Assembly (NCBI GenBank): GCA_003650125.1
Contig: QNFX01000017.1
Coordinates: 1 to 41,289, forward strand
Reading direction: 5' to 3'
From: Campylobacterota bacterium
GTDB taxonomy: Bacteria; Bdellovibrionota; Bacteriovoracia; Bacteriovoracales; Bacteriovoracaceae
DNA length: 41,289 nt
Positions 34,996 to 41,289 of the stretch are shown one piece after another. Position 1 is the stretch's first letter. Every line of letters starts with the position of its first letter. The notes below the pieces were generated by a model. The model was given only the letters and a program-made list of their open reading frames with translations. It was not told the origin of the DNA and made no database searches. Position numbers and translations under genes: made by a program.

Positions 34996-35444
34996 AGACA
35001 AAAAGATTTATTTTAACATTTGAAGAAGAAAAACAAAAAGACCACGAAAAAAAGTTTAAAGCAGTTTGGGATTTATGCGGAGTTTTAATTAAAAACGATA
35101 TTGCTTTAGGTGTAGAAGAAGAGTTTGAAAAAGACGATATTAGTATCGACGACGTTGAAAAATGGGCAGGTAATAATGCTACTACTAAAGACTTTTTGGA
35201 AATAATTTCTGATGTTGCTAATGGAGTTTACGCATCAACAATTTTATATGAAGACATTGTTTCTTCAAAAGAAGAAGACGCAAAAGAAGAGATTAGTTTA
35301 CCTAATTTAAAACAGCTATTAATTAATGTTGGCCATGAGGGATTTAGGGACGTAGTTAACTCAGAAGAAGAAGACAGTTATTTAGTTGAATACTTAGAAA
35401 ATTCTCCTTACTACAAAGCAGTAGTAGATGGAGGTGAAAAGTGA
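34992..35444 (+). CDS. Acidic hypothetical protein
   Basis: 150 residues, strongly acidic (EEEKQKDHEKK; EEEFEKDDISIDDVEKW; SSKEEDAKEEI; NSEEEDSYLVEYLE), probably helical. GTG start with AAGGAGG upstream. Small acidic phage proteins often inhibit or mimic DNA-binding partners, but there is no direct evidence here. Overlaps the next GTG by four bases (GTGA). Confidence 0.7.
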   Translation: MKTKRFILTFEEEKQKDHEKKFKAVWDLCGVLIKNDIALGVEEEFEKDDISIDDVEKWAGNNATTKDFLEIISDVANGVYASTILYEDIVSSKEEDAKEEISLPNLKQLLINVGHEGFRDVVNSEEEDSYLVEYLENSPYYKAVVDGGEK

Positions 35445-35767
35445 GACAGCATGAAAACACAAGTCTCTATGAATTCTTAGTGAGTATTTTTTGTTTAGAG
35501 TGGGATATACAAAAATACAATTCCCAAAAGTCAAAAAATGCTAATAAAAAAAGACGGTCACAAATAACTTACATAAATAGAAAAGTAAGTAGCGAAAGAA
35601 ATAGGTTAAGAAAAATTAAAATTAAGAGAGATAAAAATAGAGAAGACTTAATTAAAAAAAGAGTCTTTAGAGAAAGAGATTTTGGATACTGTATAAGAAC
35701 AAACAAAACTTATTACAGAAATATATTAATTAAAATAGTGGATACAGGCCCATTAAAAACAATTTAG
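35441..35767 (+). CDS. Highly basic hypothetical protein
   Basis: 108 residues with long Lys/Arg runs ('NRLRKIKIKRDKNREDLIKK'; 'KSKNANKKRRSQI'), likely nucleic-acid binding. It follows immediately on a strongly acidic protein, a charge-complementary neighbour. GTG start, GTGA-coupled. No family recognised. Confidence 0.65.
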   Translation: MRQHENTSLYEFLVSIFCLEWDIQKYNSQKSKNANKKRRSQITYINRKVSSERNRLRKIKIKRDKNREDLIKKRVFRERDFGYCIRTNKTYYRNILIKIVDTGPLKTI

Positions 35768-35775
35768 GAGGTAGC

Positions 35776-37017
35776 GTGAAGATAAAAAATGCAACATTAG
35801 ATTATGAAAAAGCTTTTAACGCTTTTCTAGATGGAGAGAAAAAAGTTTTTGGCGACAAAAATAATTTTAAGATGGGAGTTTATGTAGCTACTGAAAACGC
35901 TTTAGTACATAGGTTTATAAGTCAAAATGCGGGTTGGGGAGGACTTTTTTATAGCAAGGCCTCTTCTTACAATGAAGAAAGAATAGTAGAACAAGTAATC
36001 CTAGCAAGGATTAACGGAAAGCTTTTAGGTAATGCTTCTAGCCTTAACGCTTCAAGAGATGAATTTAGGGGAAGTATTCACCCTTTGCAAGAGTACTTAT
36101 CAGAAAAGATTGACATGATTCCTTTCAGTGTTTTTCAGGAGGCAGATTTAAACTTAAATGATTTTAAGTTAATTGAGAAAGGTCCAGAAAAAACAGTAAG
36201 CAGATATATGGAATGGGAAAAAACGAAAACGGGAAAGCCTAAAGTTGAAAGAGTACACTTTACAGGAGCGAGTTTATTTACAGTAGGTAAAGAGTATTTT
36301 CTTTTTGATATTGACCAGAATGAAATAGAACACAAAATTTTTAACCCTTTCTTAGTTAAGATTCCTAAGAAAGTTAAAACCATAGCAGAAGCTTATGAAA
36401 GCTTAAAACCAAAAGCAGTAAAGAAAGCAGAAGCAGATGGCCTAGAAGTTTTAAGGCAAGGGGAATGGTTTTTTATCCCCGTTGAAGAAGACGACGAAGA
36501 CATGGTCAATAAAATTAGGAAAGCTTACAGAAGAGATAGAGAAATTTATGCAAACAATACAACTAAAAAACCAGTACTAGAGTGGTATGGAGTAGATGAA
36601 GGGAGTGGAATCTCGTCAGAGGAAATTCAATATTCAGTAACACGATATATTGAGTGTGCCGATAATGCTTATATTGAGATTGATGGTGAAGAAGGAGGAA
36701 TAGAATTCATTGAAAATGAAAACGTTTTTGCAGAAGCTTTAGACTATATAGAAGAAGATTTACCTACTAAACACGCTTTTCCTACACATACCAAAACCCC
36801 AGAATGGCAATGGGTTGACCACGTTGAATTACAGGCCGGAGACAATACACCAAACAATGCAGAATATGGGGTTATTGAAAAAGATAAAACGGTTTTTGTG
36901 AAAGGTTGGATAAGTCACCAAGGCCGTGAACATCACGATATTAATTTGAAAGCTTGGTATAAAGCTATTCCTAACACTGCTACTGGTAGTTTTACAATTA
37001 CAGGAGACATTGACTAA
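35776..37017 (+). CDS. Hypothetical protein with RQGEWFF motif
   Basis: 413 residues; GTG start with AGGAGG upstream. Notable segments are 'GLEVLRQGEWFFIPV' (about 232-246), 'KHAFPTHTKTPEWQWVDH' (about 331-348), and near the C-terminus 'VFVKGWISHQGREHHDINLK' with 'AWYKAIPNTA'. The combination of a RQGEWFF motif with a C-terminal 'VKGxxxH..H..L.L..W..xxxN' repeat is one I recall from unannotated phage and plasmid proteins. The His-rich C-terminus might bind metal. Function unknown. It is the largest of the unknown genes in this arm. Confidence 0.75.
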   Translation: MKIKNATLDYEKAFNAFLDGEKKVFGDKNNFKMGVYVATENALVHRFISQNAGWGGLFYSKASSYNEERIVEQVILARINGKLLGNASSLNASRDEFRGSIHPLQEYLSEKIDMIPFSVFQEADLNLNDFKLIEKGPEKTVSRYMEWEKTKTGKPKVERVHFTGASLFTVGKEYFLFDIDQNEIEHKIFNPFLVKIPKKVKTIAEAYESLKPKAVKKAEADGLEVLRQGEWFFIPVEEDDEDMVNKIRKAYRRDREIYANNTTKKPVLEWYGVDEGSGISSEEIQYSVTRYIECADNAYIEIDGEEGGIEFIENENVFAEALDYIEEDLPTKHAFPTHTKTPEWQWVDHVELQAGDNTPNNAEYGVIEKDKTVFVKGWISHQGREHHDINLKAWYKAIPNTATGSFTITGDID

Positions 37018-37352
37018 TGAAAGCAATAAAAAGCCCAGAAGAAAATGCAGAAGCAGATTTAGAATTATCGGCCCAGTTTAGTTGGTTGGTTGTTAAAAAA
37101 ATTAGTTCGGAGATGAGAAAATCTAATGCGGATATTCACGAAGTAATAACAGAGGCAGTTCAAGGTTGTTTAATGTCAGTGCAAATGATTTGGGAAAAAG
37201 AAAAAGAGGCCCATAGTGTTTGCGAAGATAATTGTGATTATCCAAAATATTTAAAGACAATGATTTTGAATCACTTAAATCACTTAGAACATATTGTGAC
37301 TACTGGCGAATCACCTAAAGTACCGTATATAAAACAACAAAGGAGGAAATGA
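37017..37352 (+). CDS. Hypothetical helical protein
   Basis: 111 residues, helical ('SWLVVKKISSEMRKSNADIHEVITEAVQGCLMSVQMIWEKEKEAH'), with C-x3-C and a His-rich turn (ILNHLNHLEHIV). Its ATG overlaps the TAA of the gene upstream (TAATG). No family recognised. Confidence 0.65.
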   Translation: MKAIKSPEENAEADLELSAQFSWLVVKKISSEMRKSNADIHEVITEAVQGCLMSVQMIWEKEKEAHSVCEDNCDYPKYLKTMILNHLNHLEHIVTTGESPKVPYIKQQRRK

Positions 37353-37353
37353 A

Positions 37354-37860
37354 ATGAGCATTTGGATTAACAGAGTTAAATTAAATAGAATTGAAGACCC
37401 TAATCTACAGACAGGAGAAGAGGTTTCAGAGACAAAAGATTACCATTGCCCTTACGTCGCAGACAAAACTTTCGAGAGAAGTTTATTGGAAAGTGAGAAA
37501 GGACATTTTGTAGCAGAGAGAAGTAAGGAAGGTTTTGGCCCAGAAATTTTTGGAGGCCCATATTCTTATTATAATCAGTGCAGAGAAAAAATTTGTAAAG
37601 CAGTTACAGGGGAAGACATTAACTACGTTTGGGGAAAGATTGAAGGCATGAAAGAGTTACCTTACGAAAGGGGAATCTATCACCTTTTAAATTTTTCAGA
37701 TTGTGAAGGATTCATTGGCCCTACTGCTTTAAAGGAAATTAAAGAAGACCTTTCAGGTATGTCTTTTAAGGGCAAGGGATTAGATGAACACACCATAGAT
37801 TTTTTAACGAATCTTAGGGACATAGAAGTAGCAAATAACGACTACTTAATTTTTTGGTAG
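37354..37860 (+). CDS. Hypothetical protein
   Basis: 168 residues, with Tyr/Gly-rich 'EGFGPEIFGGPYSYYNQCREKI' and 'YHLLNFSDCEGFIGPTALKEIKEDL' segments. Strong AGGAGGAAATGAA before the ATG. The layout (a short domain of about 160 residues with 'LLNFSDCEGxIG') recalls small phage proteins of unknown role; not assignable. Confidence 0.7.
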   Translation: MSIWINRVKLNRIEDPNLQTGEEVSETKDYHCPYVADKTFERSLLESEKGHFVAERSKEGFGPEIFGGPYSYYNQCREKICKAVTGEDINYVWGKIEGMKELPYERGIYHLLNFSDCEGFIGPTALKEIKEDLSGMSFKGKGLDEHTIDFLTNLRDIEVANNDYLIFW

Positions 37861-37867
37861 GTGTGAT

Positions 37868-38155
37868 ATGAAATATTCAAAGAAAGCAGAAGCACGAAAG
37901 AGAGAGAGAGAAAAAGAATTCTTGGCCGTTAAAAAAGAAGTGGCATTGAAAAAGTTTGAGTTGGAATATTTGGGATATATGGTTATATCACCACAAAAAC
38001 TAGACGATGCAAAAAAGAATCATGTTTTAAAAATCTATATTGAAAATGGTTTTAATGCTACACAAACCGCAAAGGTTTTAGGGGTATCTCAAAAGTCAAT
38101 TTATAACTATTTTGAAAAATGGGGATTTGAATTTGCTAATCCATCATGTATGTAA
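37868..38155 (+). CDS. Small helix-turn-helix protein
   Basis: 95 residues. Basic N-terminus (KKAEARKREREKEFLAVKKE) and a C-terminal Fis/homeodomain-like helix-turn-helix (about 54-88, 'KIYIENGFNATQTAKVLGVSQKSIYNYFEKW'). It probably binds DNA. Its last codons and stop lie inside palindrome copy B, so it could act on that element, including its own downstream region; this is inference. Confidence 0.75.
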   Translation: MKYSKKAEARKREREKEFLAVKKEVALKKFELEYLGYMVISPQKLDDAKKNHVLKIYIENGFNATQTAKVLGVSQKSIYNYFEKWGFEFANPSCM

Positions 38156-38164
38156 ATATTACAA
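38148..38164. promoter_or_regulatory. Repeated palindromic element, copy B (TGTAA-ATA-TTACA)
   Basis: GTATGTAAATATTACAA, overlapping the stop codon of the HTH gene and six bases before the -35 of a promoter. Same arms and spacer as copies A and C. Confidence 0.65.
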
Positions 38165-38169
38165 AAGAC

Positions 38170-38198
38170 TTGAGGTTAAAAAGAATAGGATTTATAAA
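38170..38198 (+). promoter_or_regulatory. Promoter downstream of palindrome copy B
   Basis: TTGAGG, 17-base spacer, TATAAA. Predicted transcript start near 38205, with ATG at 38232 and AAGGAGA between. The same TTGAG...N17 arrangement follows copy C. Confidence 0.6.
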
Positions 38199-38231
38199 GC
38201 TTTTAGAAAAACAAATAACAAAGGAGACAAA

Positions 38232-38786
38232 ATGTTAAAGTTAAATAGTAAAAAATCAGTGGCCCCAAAGACTACTTCAAAACATGATAGTTTTGTAAAT
38301 AAATCAGAGGTATTCCACGAGTACTTAGTTAAGGCCCCTCAACTAAAGATGCTAGAGGCCCAGGTCAAAGCCTTAAAAGCAGAGTTATCACCGCTTGATT
38401 CACAATTGAGAGAAGATGCTTTAGATAATATGTCAGTGAGGAAAGACTTCAAAAACTTTAAATGGATTGATGAAGATCATGAATTGACTATTATCTATTC
38501 CGACAGATTCCCTTCAAAACTTGGTGAAAATGTTATTCAAGCGGTAAGAGATATTGGATATGACGAAAGTGAATTTATGGAATACGAATACACTTTGGAC
38601 ACTAAGGCCATCGCAGAAAATACAGAAGCAGAAAAAGCGGTTGAAGCTTTAGCTGAAAAATTCCCTGAAATTTTCATTAACAAACTTAAAGTTAAAAAAG
38701 GGACAATGGACAAACTTAGAGAAATTAAAGACCAGAATTTAATCACTGTTTTAAGACCTACTATGAGTCTTAAACTTAGCTATTAA
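38232..38786 (+). CDS. Hypothetical protein
   Basis: 184 residues from ATG 38232 with AAAGGAGA upstream; the open frame to 38112 is a shadow of the HTH gene. Mostly helical: a helix 'QLKMLEAQVKALKAELSPLDSQL' near residues 38-62, an alpha/beta middle, then 'AEKAVEALAEKFPEIFINKLKVKKG'. No family recognised; possibly nucleic-acid binding. It has its own promoter behind palindrome copy B, so it is likely well expressed. Confidence 0.75.
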   Translation: MLKLNSKKSVAPKTTSKHDSFVNKSEVFHEYLVKAPQLKMLEAQVKALKAELSPLDSQLREDALDNMSVRKDFKNFKWIDEDHELTIIYSDRFPSKLGENVIQAVRDIGYDESEFMEYEYTLDTKAIAENTEAEKAVEALAEKFPEIFINKLKVKKGTMDKLREIKDQNLITVLRPTMSLKLSY

Positions 38787-38797
38787 GGAGGAAAAAG

Positions 38798-39022
38798 ATG
38801 AAATTAATAATTGCAACAATGTTACTACTTTTTATGGTTGGTTGTGGCCGTGAAGAAATTGAATCAGTTGATTCAACCGCTTACAATGGTTACACCAAAT
38901 ACAGACAATGTGCCAAATTTATCAATCAGGATAGCAACGAAAATTCTTACGTCGATTGTGTTAATGCCGTAGCTTATTTTAAATTAGCAAGAAGGAATGA
39001 ATCATGGAGTAGGAAAAGATAA
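38798..39022 (+). CDS. Small predicted lipoprotein
   Basis: 74 residues. MKLIIATMLLLFMVGCGREE is a lipoprotein signal peptide with the lipid-attached Cys at 16. The mature part is about 58 residues with two further cysteines (C38, C54) that could form a disulfide. Phage lipoproteins of this size act in superinfection exclusion or as outer spanins; the evidence here does not decide. AAGGAGG upstream; the next ATG overlaps its TAA (TAATG). Confidence 0.7.
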   Translation: MKLIIATMLLLFMVGCGREEIESVDSTAYNGYTKYRQCAKFINQDSNENSYVDCVNAVAYFKLARRNESWSRKR

Positions 39023-39303
39023 TGGAAAGCCTCAATAGAGATTTATATTTTGAAGTACGTGACAGTATTAAATTATTTATAAAAGAAAGAGATATTTTTA
39101 CTTTCATGGAGTTAAAGGATTTATTCCAAGAGAGGGTTAATGAAGATAATCTTTCCCGAATATTAACTAAACTTCTAATTGAAAGAAAATCACTTTGGGG
39201 AAATTTGAGATTTAATAATAAAAAATATTATATAAAGAAAGTTGAGGGTAGAACAAAAGAAATGATAATTAAAAAATTGAAAACAATTGGAGGAAATGAA
39301 TAA
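39022..39303 (+). CDS. Small possible winged-helix protein
   Basis: 93 residues, basic. 'FTFMELKDLFQERVNEDNLSRILTKLLIERKSLWGNLRFNNKKYYIKK' has the helix-helix-beta-hairpin order of a winged helix. That fold is inferred from pattern only. Overlaps neighbours through TAATG junctions at both ends. Confidence 0.6.
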   Translation: MESLNRDLYFEVRDSIKLFIKERDIFTFMELKDLFQERVNEDNLSRILTKLLIERKSLWGNLRFNNKKYYIKKVEGRTKEMIIKKLKTIGGNE

Positions 39304-39629
39304 TGGTAGCAATGGTAGCAAAGGTAGAAAAGACTTATTTTTCTTTAGAGCAGATGAAGACTCATCTTAGAGAGATTTTGTTATTTGATATTTCATCAAA
39401 AGAAAAAGACGGGTTGATTCTAGAGTTATATATGTGCAGTGTTATGCCTTTTTATAAAGATCAACTTTGTGACTGGAGTACCGCCATTTTAGATTTAGAA
39501 GAAGAAGGTTTTGAGTTAGAAGACAAAAATAATCTTGGGAAGAAAGAAGAAGAACTTTGCGATTGTTATGATTCAGGCGACAAGGAAGCGTTAATGCCTA
39601 CTTGCCCTAATTGTGGCCAACGCAGTTAA
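39303..39629 (+). CDS. Hypothetical protein with C-terminal zinc site
   Basis: 108 residues. Helical, acidic body ('LEQMKTHLREILLFDISSKEKDGLILELY'), then 'LCDCYDSGDKEALMPTCPNCGQRS', with a CxC and a CxxC forming a likely zinc knuckle. GGAGG lies ten bases before the ATG. The stop codon lies in the first unit of a tandem repeat. Confidence 0.65.
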   Translation: MVAMVAKVEKTYFSLEQMKTHLREILLFDISSKEKDGLILELYMCSVMPFYKDQLCDWSTAILDLEEEGFELEDKNNLGKKEEELCDCYDSGDKEALMPTCPNCGQRS

Positions 39630-39650
39630 ACGCAGTTAAACGCAGTTAAA
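39621..39650. repeat. Tandem repeat CGCAGTTAAA x3
   Basis: Three exact 10-base units. The first includes the stop codon of the gene ending at 39629, and the last runs straight into the GGAGG of the next gene. It looks like recent slippage or duplication in a short intergenic spacer; a regulatory role is possible. Confidence 0.9.
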
Positions 39651-39658
39651 GGAGGAAA

Positions 39659-39901
39659 ATGATGATGAATATTTATGAAGTTTTAGGTTTAGGTGTAGTA
39701 GTAGCAGGGAGTGAATCATTAGGTGTACTAGTTACTGCTAATGCTACTTACTTAAATTTTTGGGTAGAGAAATATAAAAACAGATGGGAAAATATTGACG
39801 TCCGAAGCTTTGGGGACGTTGAAAATCTTTTAGACTTGAGTGCAACAGATTTAATTTCCAGAGCGGAAAGCTTTATTGAAGAGGTTATGGAGGAAAAATG
39901 A
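39659..39901 (+). CDS. Small hypothetical protein
   Basis: 80 residues, hydrophobic N-terminal third (YEVLGLGVVVAGSESLGVLVTA) that may be a weak membrane segment, then an acidic helical C-terminus. Three ATGs in a row follow GGAGG. ATGA-coupled to the next small gene. No family recognised. Confidence 0.6.
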   Translation: MMMNIYEVLGLGVVVAGSESLGVLVTANATYLNFWVEKYKNRWENIDVRSFGDVENLLDLSATDLISRAESFIEEVMEEK

Positions 39902-40005
39902 AAATTAAAAACAAAAAGTTTAAATTCTTAATATTTGAATTGCTATTACCAGTAGCGGTAGGTTTTACTTTAGCGGTTTATTTAATTCCAAAGGGGATTC
40001 TATGA
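39898..40005 (+). CDS. 35-residue single-span membrane peptide
   Basis: MKIKNKKFKFLIFELLLPVA then VGFTLAVYLIPKGIL: a basic start and one hydrophobic helix (about 10-31). Its ATG overlaps the upstream TGA and its TGA overlaps the next ATG, with GGAGG upstream, so it is very probably translated. Function unknown. Confidence 0.6.
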   Translation: MKIKNKKFKFLIFELLLPVAVGFTLAVYLIPKGIL

Positions 40006-40184
40006 ATACACCACAAAAACGCAAATACATTGAAGAAGTTTTGGACGACGTTAAATATAATCTAAGAGTCAACGCAGATGCTTTGGACAACGACTTAGAA
40101 CATAGTTGGAATATGTTTAAGTTATCCTCAAAACTTTTAAAGATATTACTAGATGAATATATACATCAAGGAGAGAAAAAATGA
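40002..40184 (+). CDS. Small hypothetical helical protein
   Basis: 60 residues ('KRKYIEEVLDDVKYNLRVNADALDNDLEHSWNMFKLSSKLLKILLDEYI'), amphipathic helical, soluble. ATGA-coupled to both neighbours. It lies between two membrane proteins. No family recognised. Confidence 0.6.
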   Translation: MNTPQKRKYIEEVLDDVKYNLRVNADALDNDLEHSWNMFKLSSKLLKILLDEYIHQGEKK

Positions 40185-40426
40185 GGTTAATATTTTTACC
40201 CTTTAAGATTTTACTTTCTATGCTTTTTAGCGTGGCAGGTTTTATTGCAGGAATATTACTGCTTTTTTGGGTAGTACTTTCAATTGGATTTACCTCGGCC
40301 AATGATTTTTATTTTAATAGTGCTAAGGGTTTCAGAAGACTGAAAATTCACACTAGCAGACTTTATCACTTTATAGAAAGAGAGACTAAAAATGTTGGCC
40401 AGAAGAAAGCTAAAATACACAAATAG
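40181..40426 (+). CDS. Small membrane protein
   Basis: 81 residues. One long hydrophobic region (about 3-38, 'LIFLPFKILLSMLFSVAGFI' then 'AGILLLFWVVLSIGF') that could form a helical hairpin, followed by a basic cytoplasm-like tail (GFRRLKIHTSRL...QKKAKIHK). GGAGAG before the ATG. Its 3' end overlaps the next membrane-protein gene by 35 bases. Confidence 0.65.
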   Translation: MRLIFLPFKILLSMLFSVAGFIAGILLLFWVVLSIGFTSANDFYFNSAKGFRRLKIHTSRLYHFIERETKNVGQKKAKIHK

Positions 40427-40673
40427 TTTAATTGAGCGACTAGCTTGGAAATTTGCTATAGGTTTTTTATTGGGCATTTTTTCCCCTTTTTTACTCATCA
40501 TTATTTTAAGGTGGTTAAGAGGCCCTTTGAAGAAGACTACGAAGCGAAGCCCAGACGAATATCTAAATGATTTTAAAAGCAGAATGAAAGCTTCTAAAAG
40601 GCCCACAAAGCACGAAGACAATGTGCTTTATCTCTTTGATGTCCAAAAAGGCAAATTCCGTAAAGAGTTATAA
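40392..40673 (+). CDS. Small membrane protein
   Basis: 93 residues with one strong transmembrane segment (about 22-42, 'IGFLLGIFSPFLLIIILRWL') between basic stretches and a Lys-rich C-terminus. It is the last gene before palindrome copy C. With the previous genes it forms a run of three tiny membrane proteins; role unknown. Confidence 0.65.
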   Translation: MLARRKLKYTNSLIERLAWKFAIGFLLGIFSPFLLIIILRWLRGPLKKTTKRSPDEYLNDFKSRMKASKRPTKHEDNVLYLFDVQKGKFRKEL

Positions 40674-40674
40674 G

Positions 40675-40691
40675 GTATGTAAATCTTACAA
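40675..40691. promoter_or_regulatory. Repeated palindromic element, copy C (TGTAA-ATC-TTACA)
   Basis: GTATGTAAATCTTACAA, one base after the stop of the preceding gene and 16 bases before a -35 hexamer. Like copy A it begins directly at the stop codon (TAAGGTATGTAA) and is followed by ACTAAAAGGAGG at the next gene. Confidence 0.65.
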
Positions 40692-40706
40692 TACATAAGA
40701 TATGCC

Positions 40707-40735
40707 TTGAGTTAACTAGCTATAGGGATTATTTA
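40707..40735 (+). promoter_or_regulatory. Promoter downstream of palindrome copy C
   Basis: TTGAGT, 17-base spacer, TATTTA. Start predicted near 40742 and ATG at 40772 with AGGAGG between. The palindrome-to-(-35) distance is ten bases (one helical turn) longer than at copy B, so both palindromes would face the polymerase from the same side. Confidence 0.5.
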
Positions 40736-40771
40736 TACCACATAACACATAACTAAAAGGAGGATATTTAA

Positions 40772-41289
40772 ATGAGCATTACCACTAAATTACACGCAAA
40801 GATTAAAGACCTAAGAAAGACTAGGGAGACTTTGCACGCAAATATTGCCACTATGGATTCTAATAAAAATGAAGGCCCCAGAGAATACATGCTTAGTGTA
40901 ATTGAGTTTTTGAAGGCGAAGGGTTTCACAAATTTTGACGTTAGTTCTTACGGAGTTTATTTTGATTGTGATATGCCCATAGGCGACAAAGGGGAAACAG
41001 AAAATATTGAAATAGAAGTTTATAAGTATAAATCAGTTTTAGGTAATAAGCATAAACTTGATGTTTTTGAACTACAAAAATATTTTAAACTTTTTAGAGA
41101 TATTCATAACGCTACTAATGAGAAAGCAGAGGATTTAAGAACTTCCTTTTTAAATAACGAACAAGTTAAAAAAACTTATTCCGATCAAATGGAAGATATA
41201 AGAAAAACAGAAGTAGATTTAATGTTTAAATATGCTGAAAATTTTGTTTGGAAAGGAGTTCATAAACCAAGTAAATATGGCCTAAAGTT
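40772..41289 (+). CDS. Hypothetical protein, cut by the right edge
   Basis: At least 172 residues, with no stop before the edge. It begins MSITTKLHAKIKDLRKTRET, has an alpha/beta middle ('YMLSVIEFLKAKGFTNFDVSSYGVYFDCD') and a helical, charged C-terminal part ('NEQVKKTYSDQMEDIRKTEVDLMFKYAENF'). ACTAAAAGGAGG and a promoter lie upstream, so it is likely well expressed. No family recognised. Confidence 0.75.
   Translation, partial: MSITTKLHAKIKDLRKTRETLHANIATMDSNKNEGPREYMLSVIEFLKAKGFTNFDVSSYGVYFDCDMPIGDKGETENIEIEVYKYKSVLGNKHKLDVFELQKYFKLFRDIHNATNEKAEDLRTSFLNNEQVKKTYSDQMEDIRKTEVDLMFKYAENFVWKGVHKPSKYGLK

Noticed and set aside
1-41289. tRNA genes
   Set aside because: No cloverleaf with conserved T-loop sequence was seen by eye; a tRNA search program would be decisive.

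Overview
The window reads as an internal segment of an AT-rich, double-stranded DNA tailed-phage genome. The evidence is a complete phage-type replication and recombination gene set (family A DNA polymerase, DnaB-like helicase, zinc-finger/TOPRIM primase, UvsW-like helicase, RecA/UvsX-like recombinase, gp32-like ssDNA-binding protein, RuvC-like resolvase, and an SbcC/SbcD (gp46/gp47-like) pair). These sit among dozens of tightly packed small hypothetical genes joined by ATGA, TAATG or GTGA overlaps with strong GGAGG-type ribosome binding sites. No virion structural, packaging or lysis gene was recognised, and no tRNA or rRNA was seen. The host cannot be named from this segment. Both ends are cut: a gene runs off the left edge (minus strand) and another off the right edge (plus strand).

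Layout. (1) 1-12.7 kb, leftward: small zinc-ribbon and hypothetical genes, then the replication core from polymerase up to ssDNA-binding protein, driven at least partly from a promoter near 12.8 kb. The UvsW-like helicase carries an intein inside its DECH box. A complete homing-endonuclease gene is nested inside that intein in another reading frame, with its own ribosome binding site. (2) 12.8-17.3 kb: a rightward RuvC-like gene plus two tiny genes, a leftward GHKL-ATPase gene, and a rightward pair of unknowns. (3) 17.3-24.7 kb, leftward: two metallophosphoesterases, a DUF551 gene, a translated hexanucleotide repeat, an SbcC-like protein with a LAGLIDADG intein in its P-loop, a CsrA homologue and several tiny zinc-ribbon or membrane genes, with a promoter near 24.75 kb. 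(4) 24.7-25.1 kb: a divergent non-coding region with direct repeats and a GC-rich hairpin. (5) 25.1-27.3 kb, rightward: small genes and the SbcD-like nuclease, ended by a terminator. (6) 27.35-30.6 kb, leftward: a HigA-type regulator with two small membrane proteins, then a SNF2-like helicase operon. (7) 30.7-41.3 kb, rightward: a CobT-like VWA/HExxH protein and a CobS-like AAA+ ATPase, a ligase-like nucleotidyltransferase, and about twenty small, mostly unknown genes. This arm is punctuated by three copies of a palindromic element, GTATGTAAnTnTTACAA.

How the genes work together. Polymerase, helicase, primase, ssDNA-binding protein and UvsW/UvsX would form the replisome and recombination-dependent replication machinery. 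SbcC/SbcD and RuvC would process ends and junctions. The CobS/CobT-like pair looks like a MoxR-VWA remodelling module of unknown target. CsrA, the HigA-like protein and a small HTH protein are candidate regulators. The most unusual items are the frame-overlapping endonuclease nested in the intein, the repeated palindrome in the right arm, the hexamer-repeat micro-ORF, and two genes that read as intact only if one base is added or skipped. All assignments come from reading motifs by eye. No database search was run.
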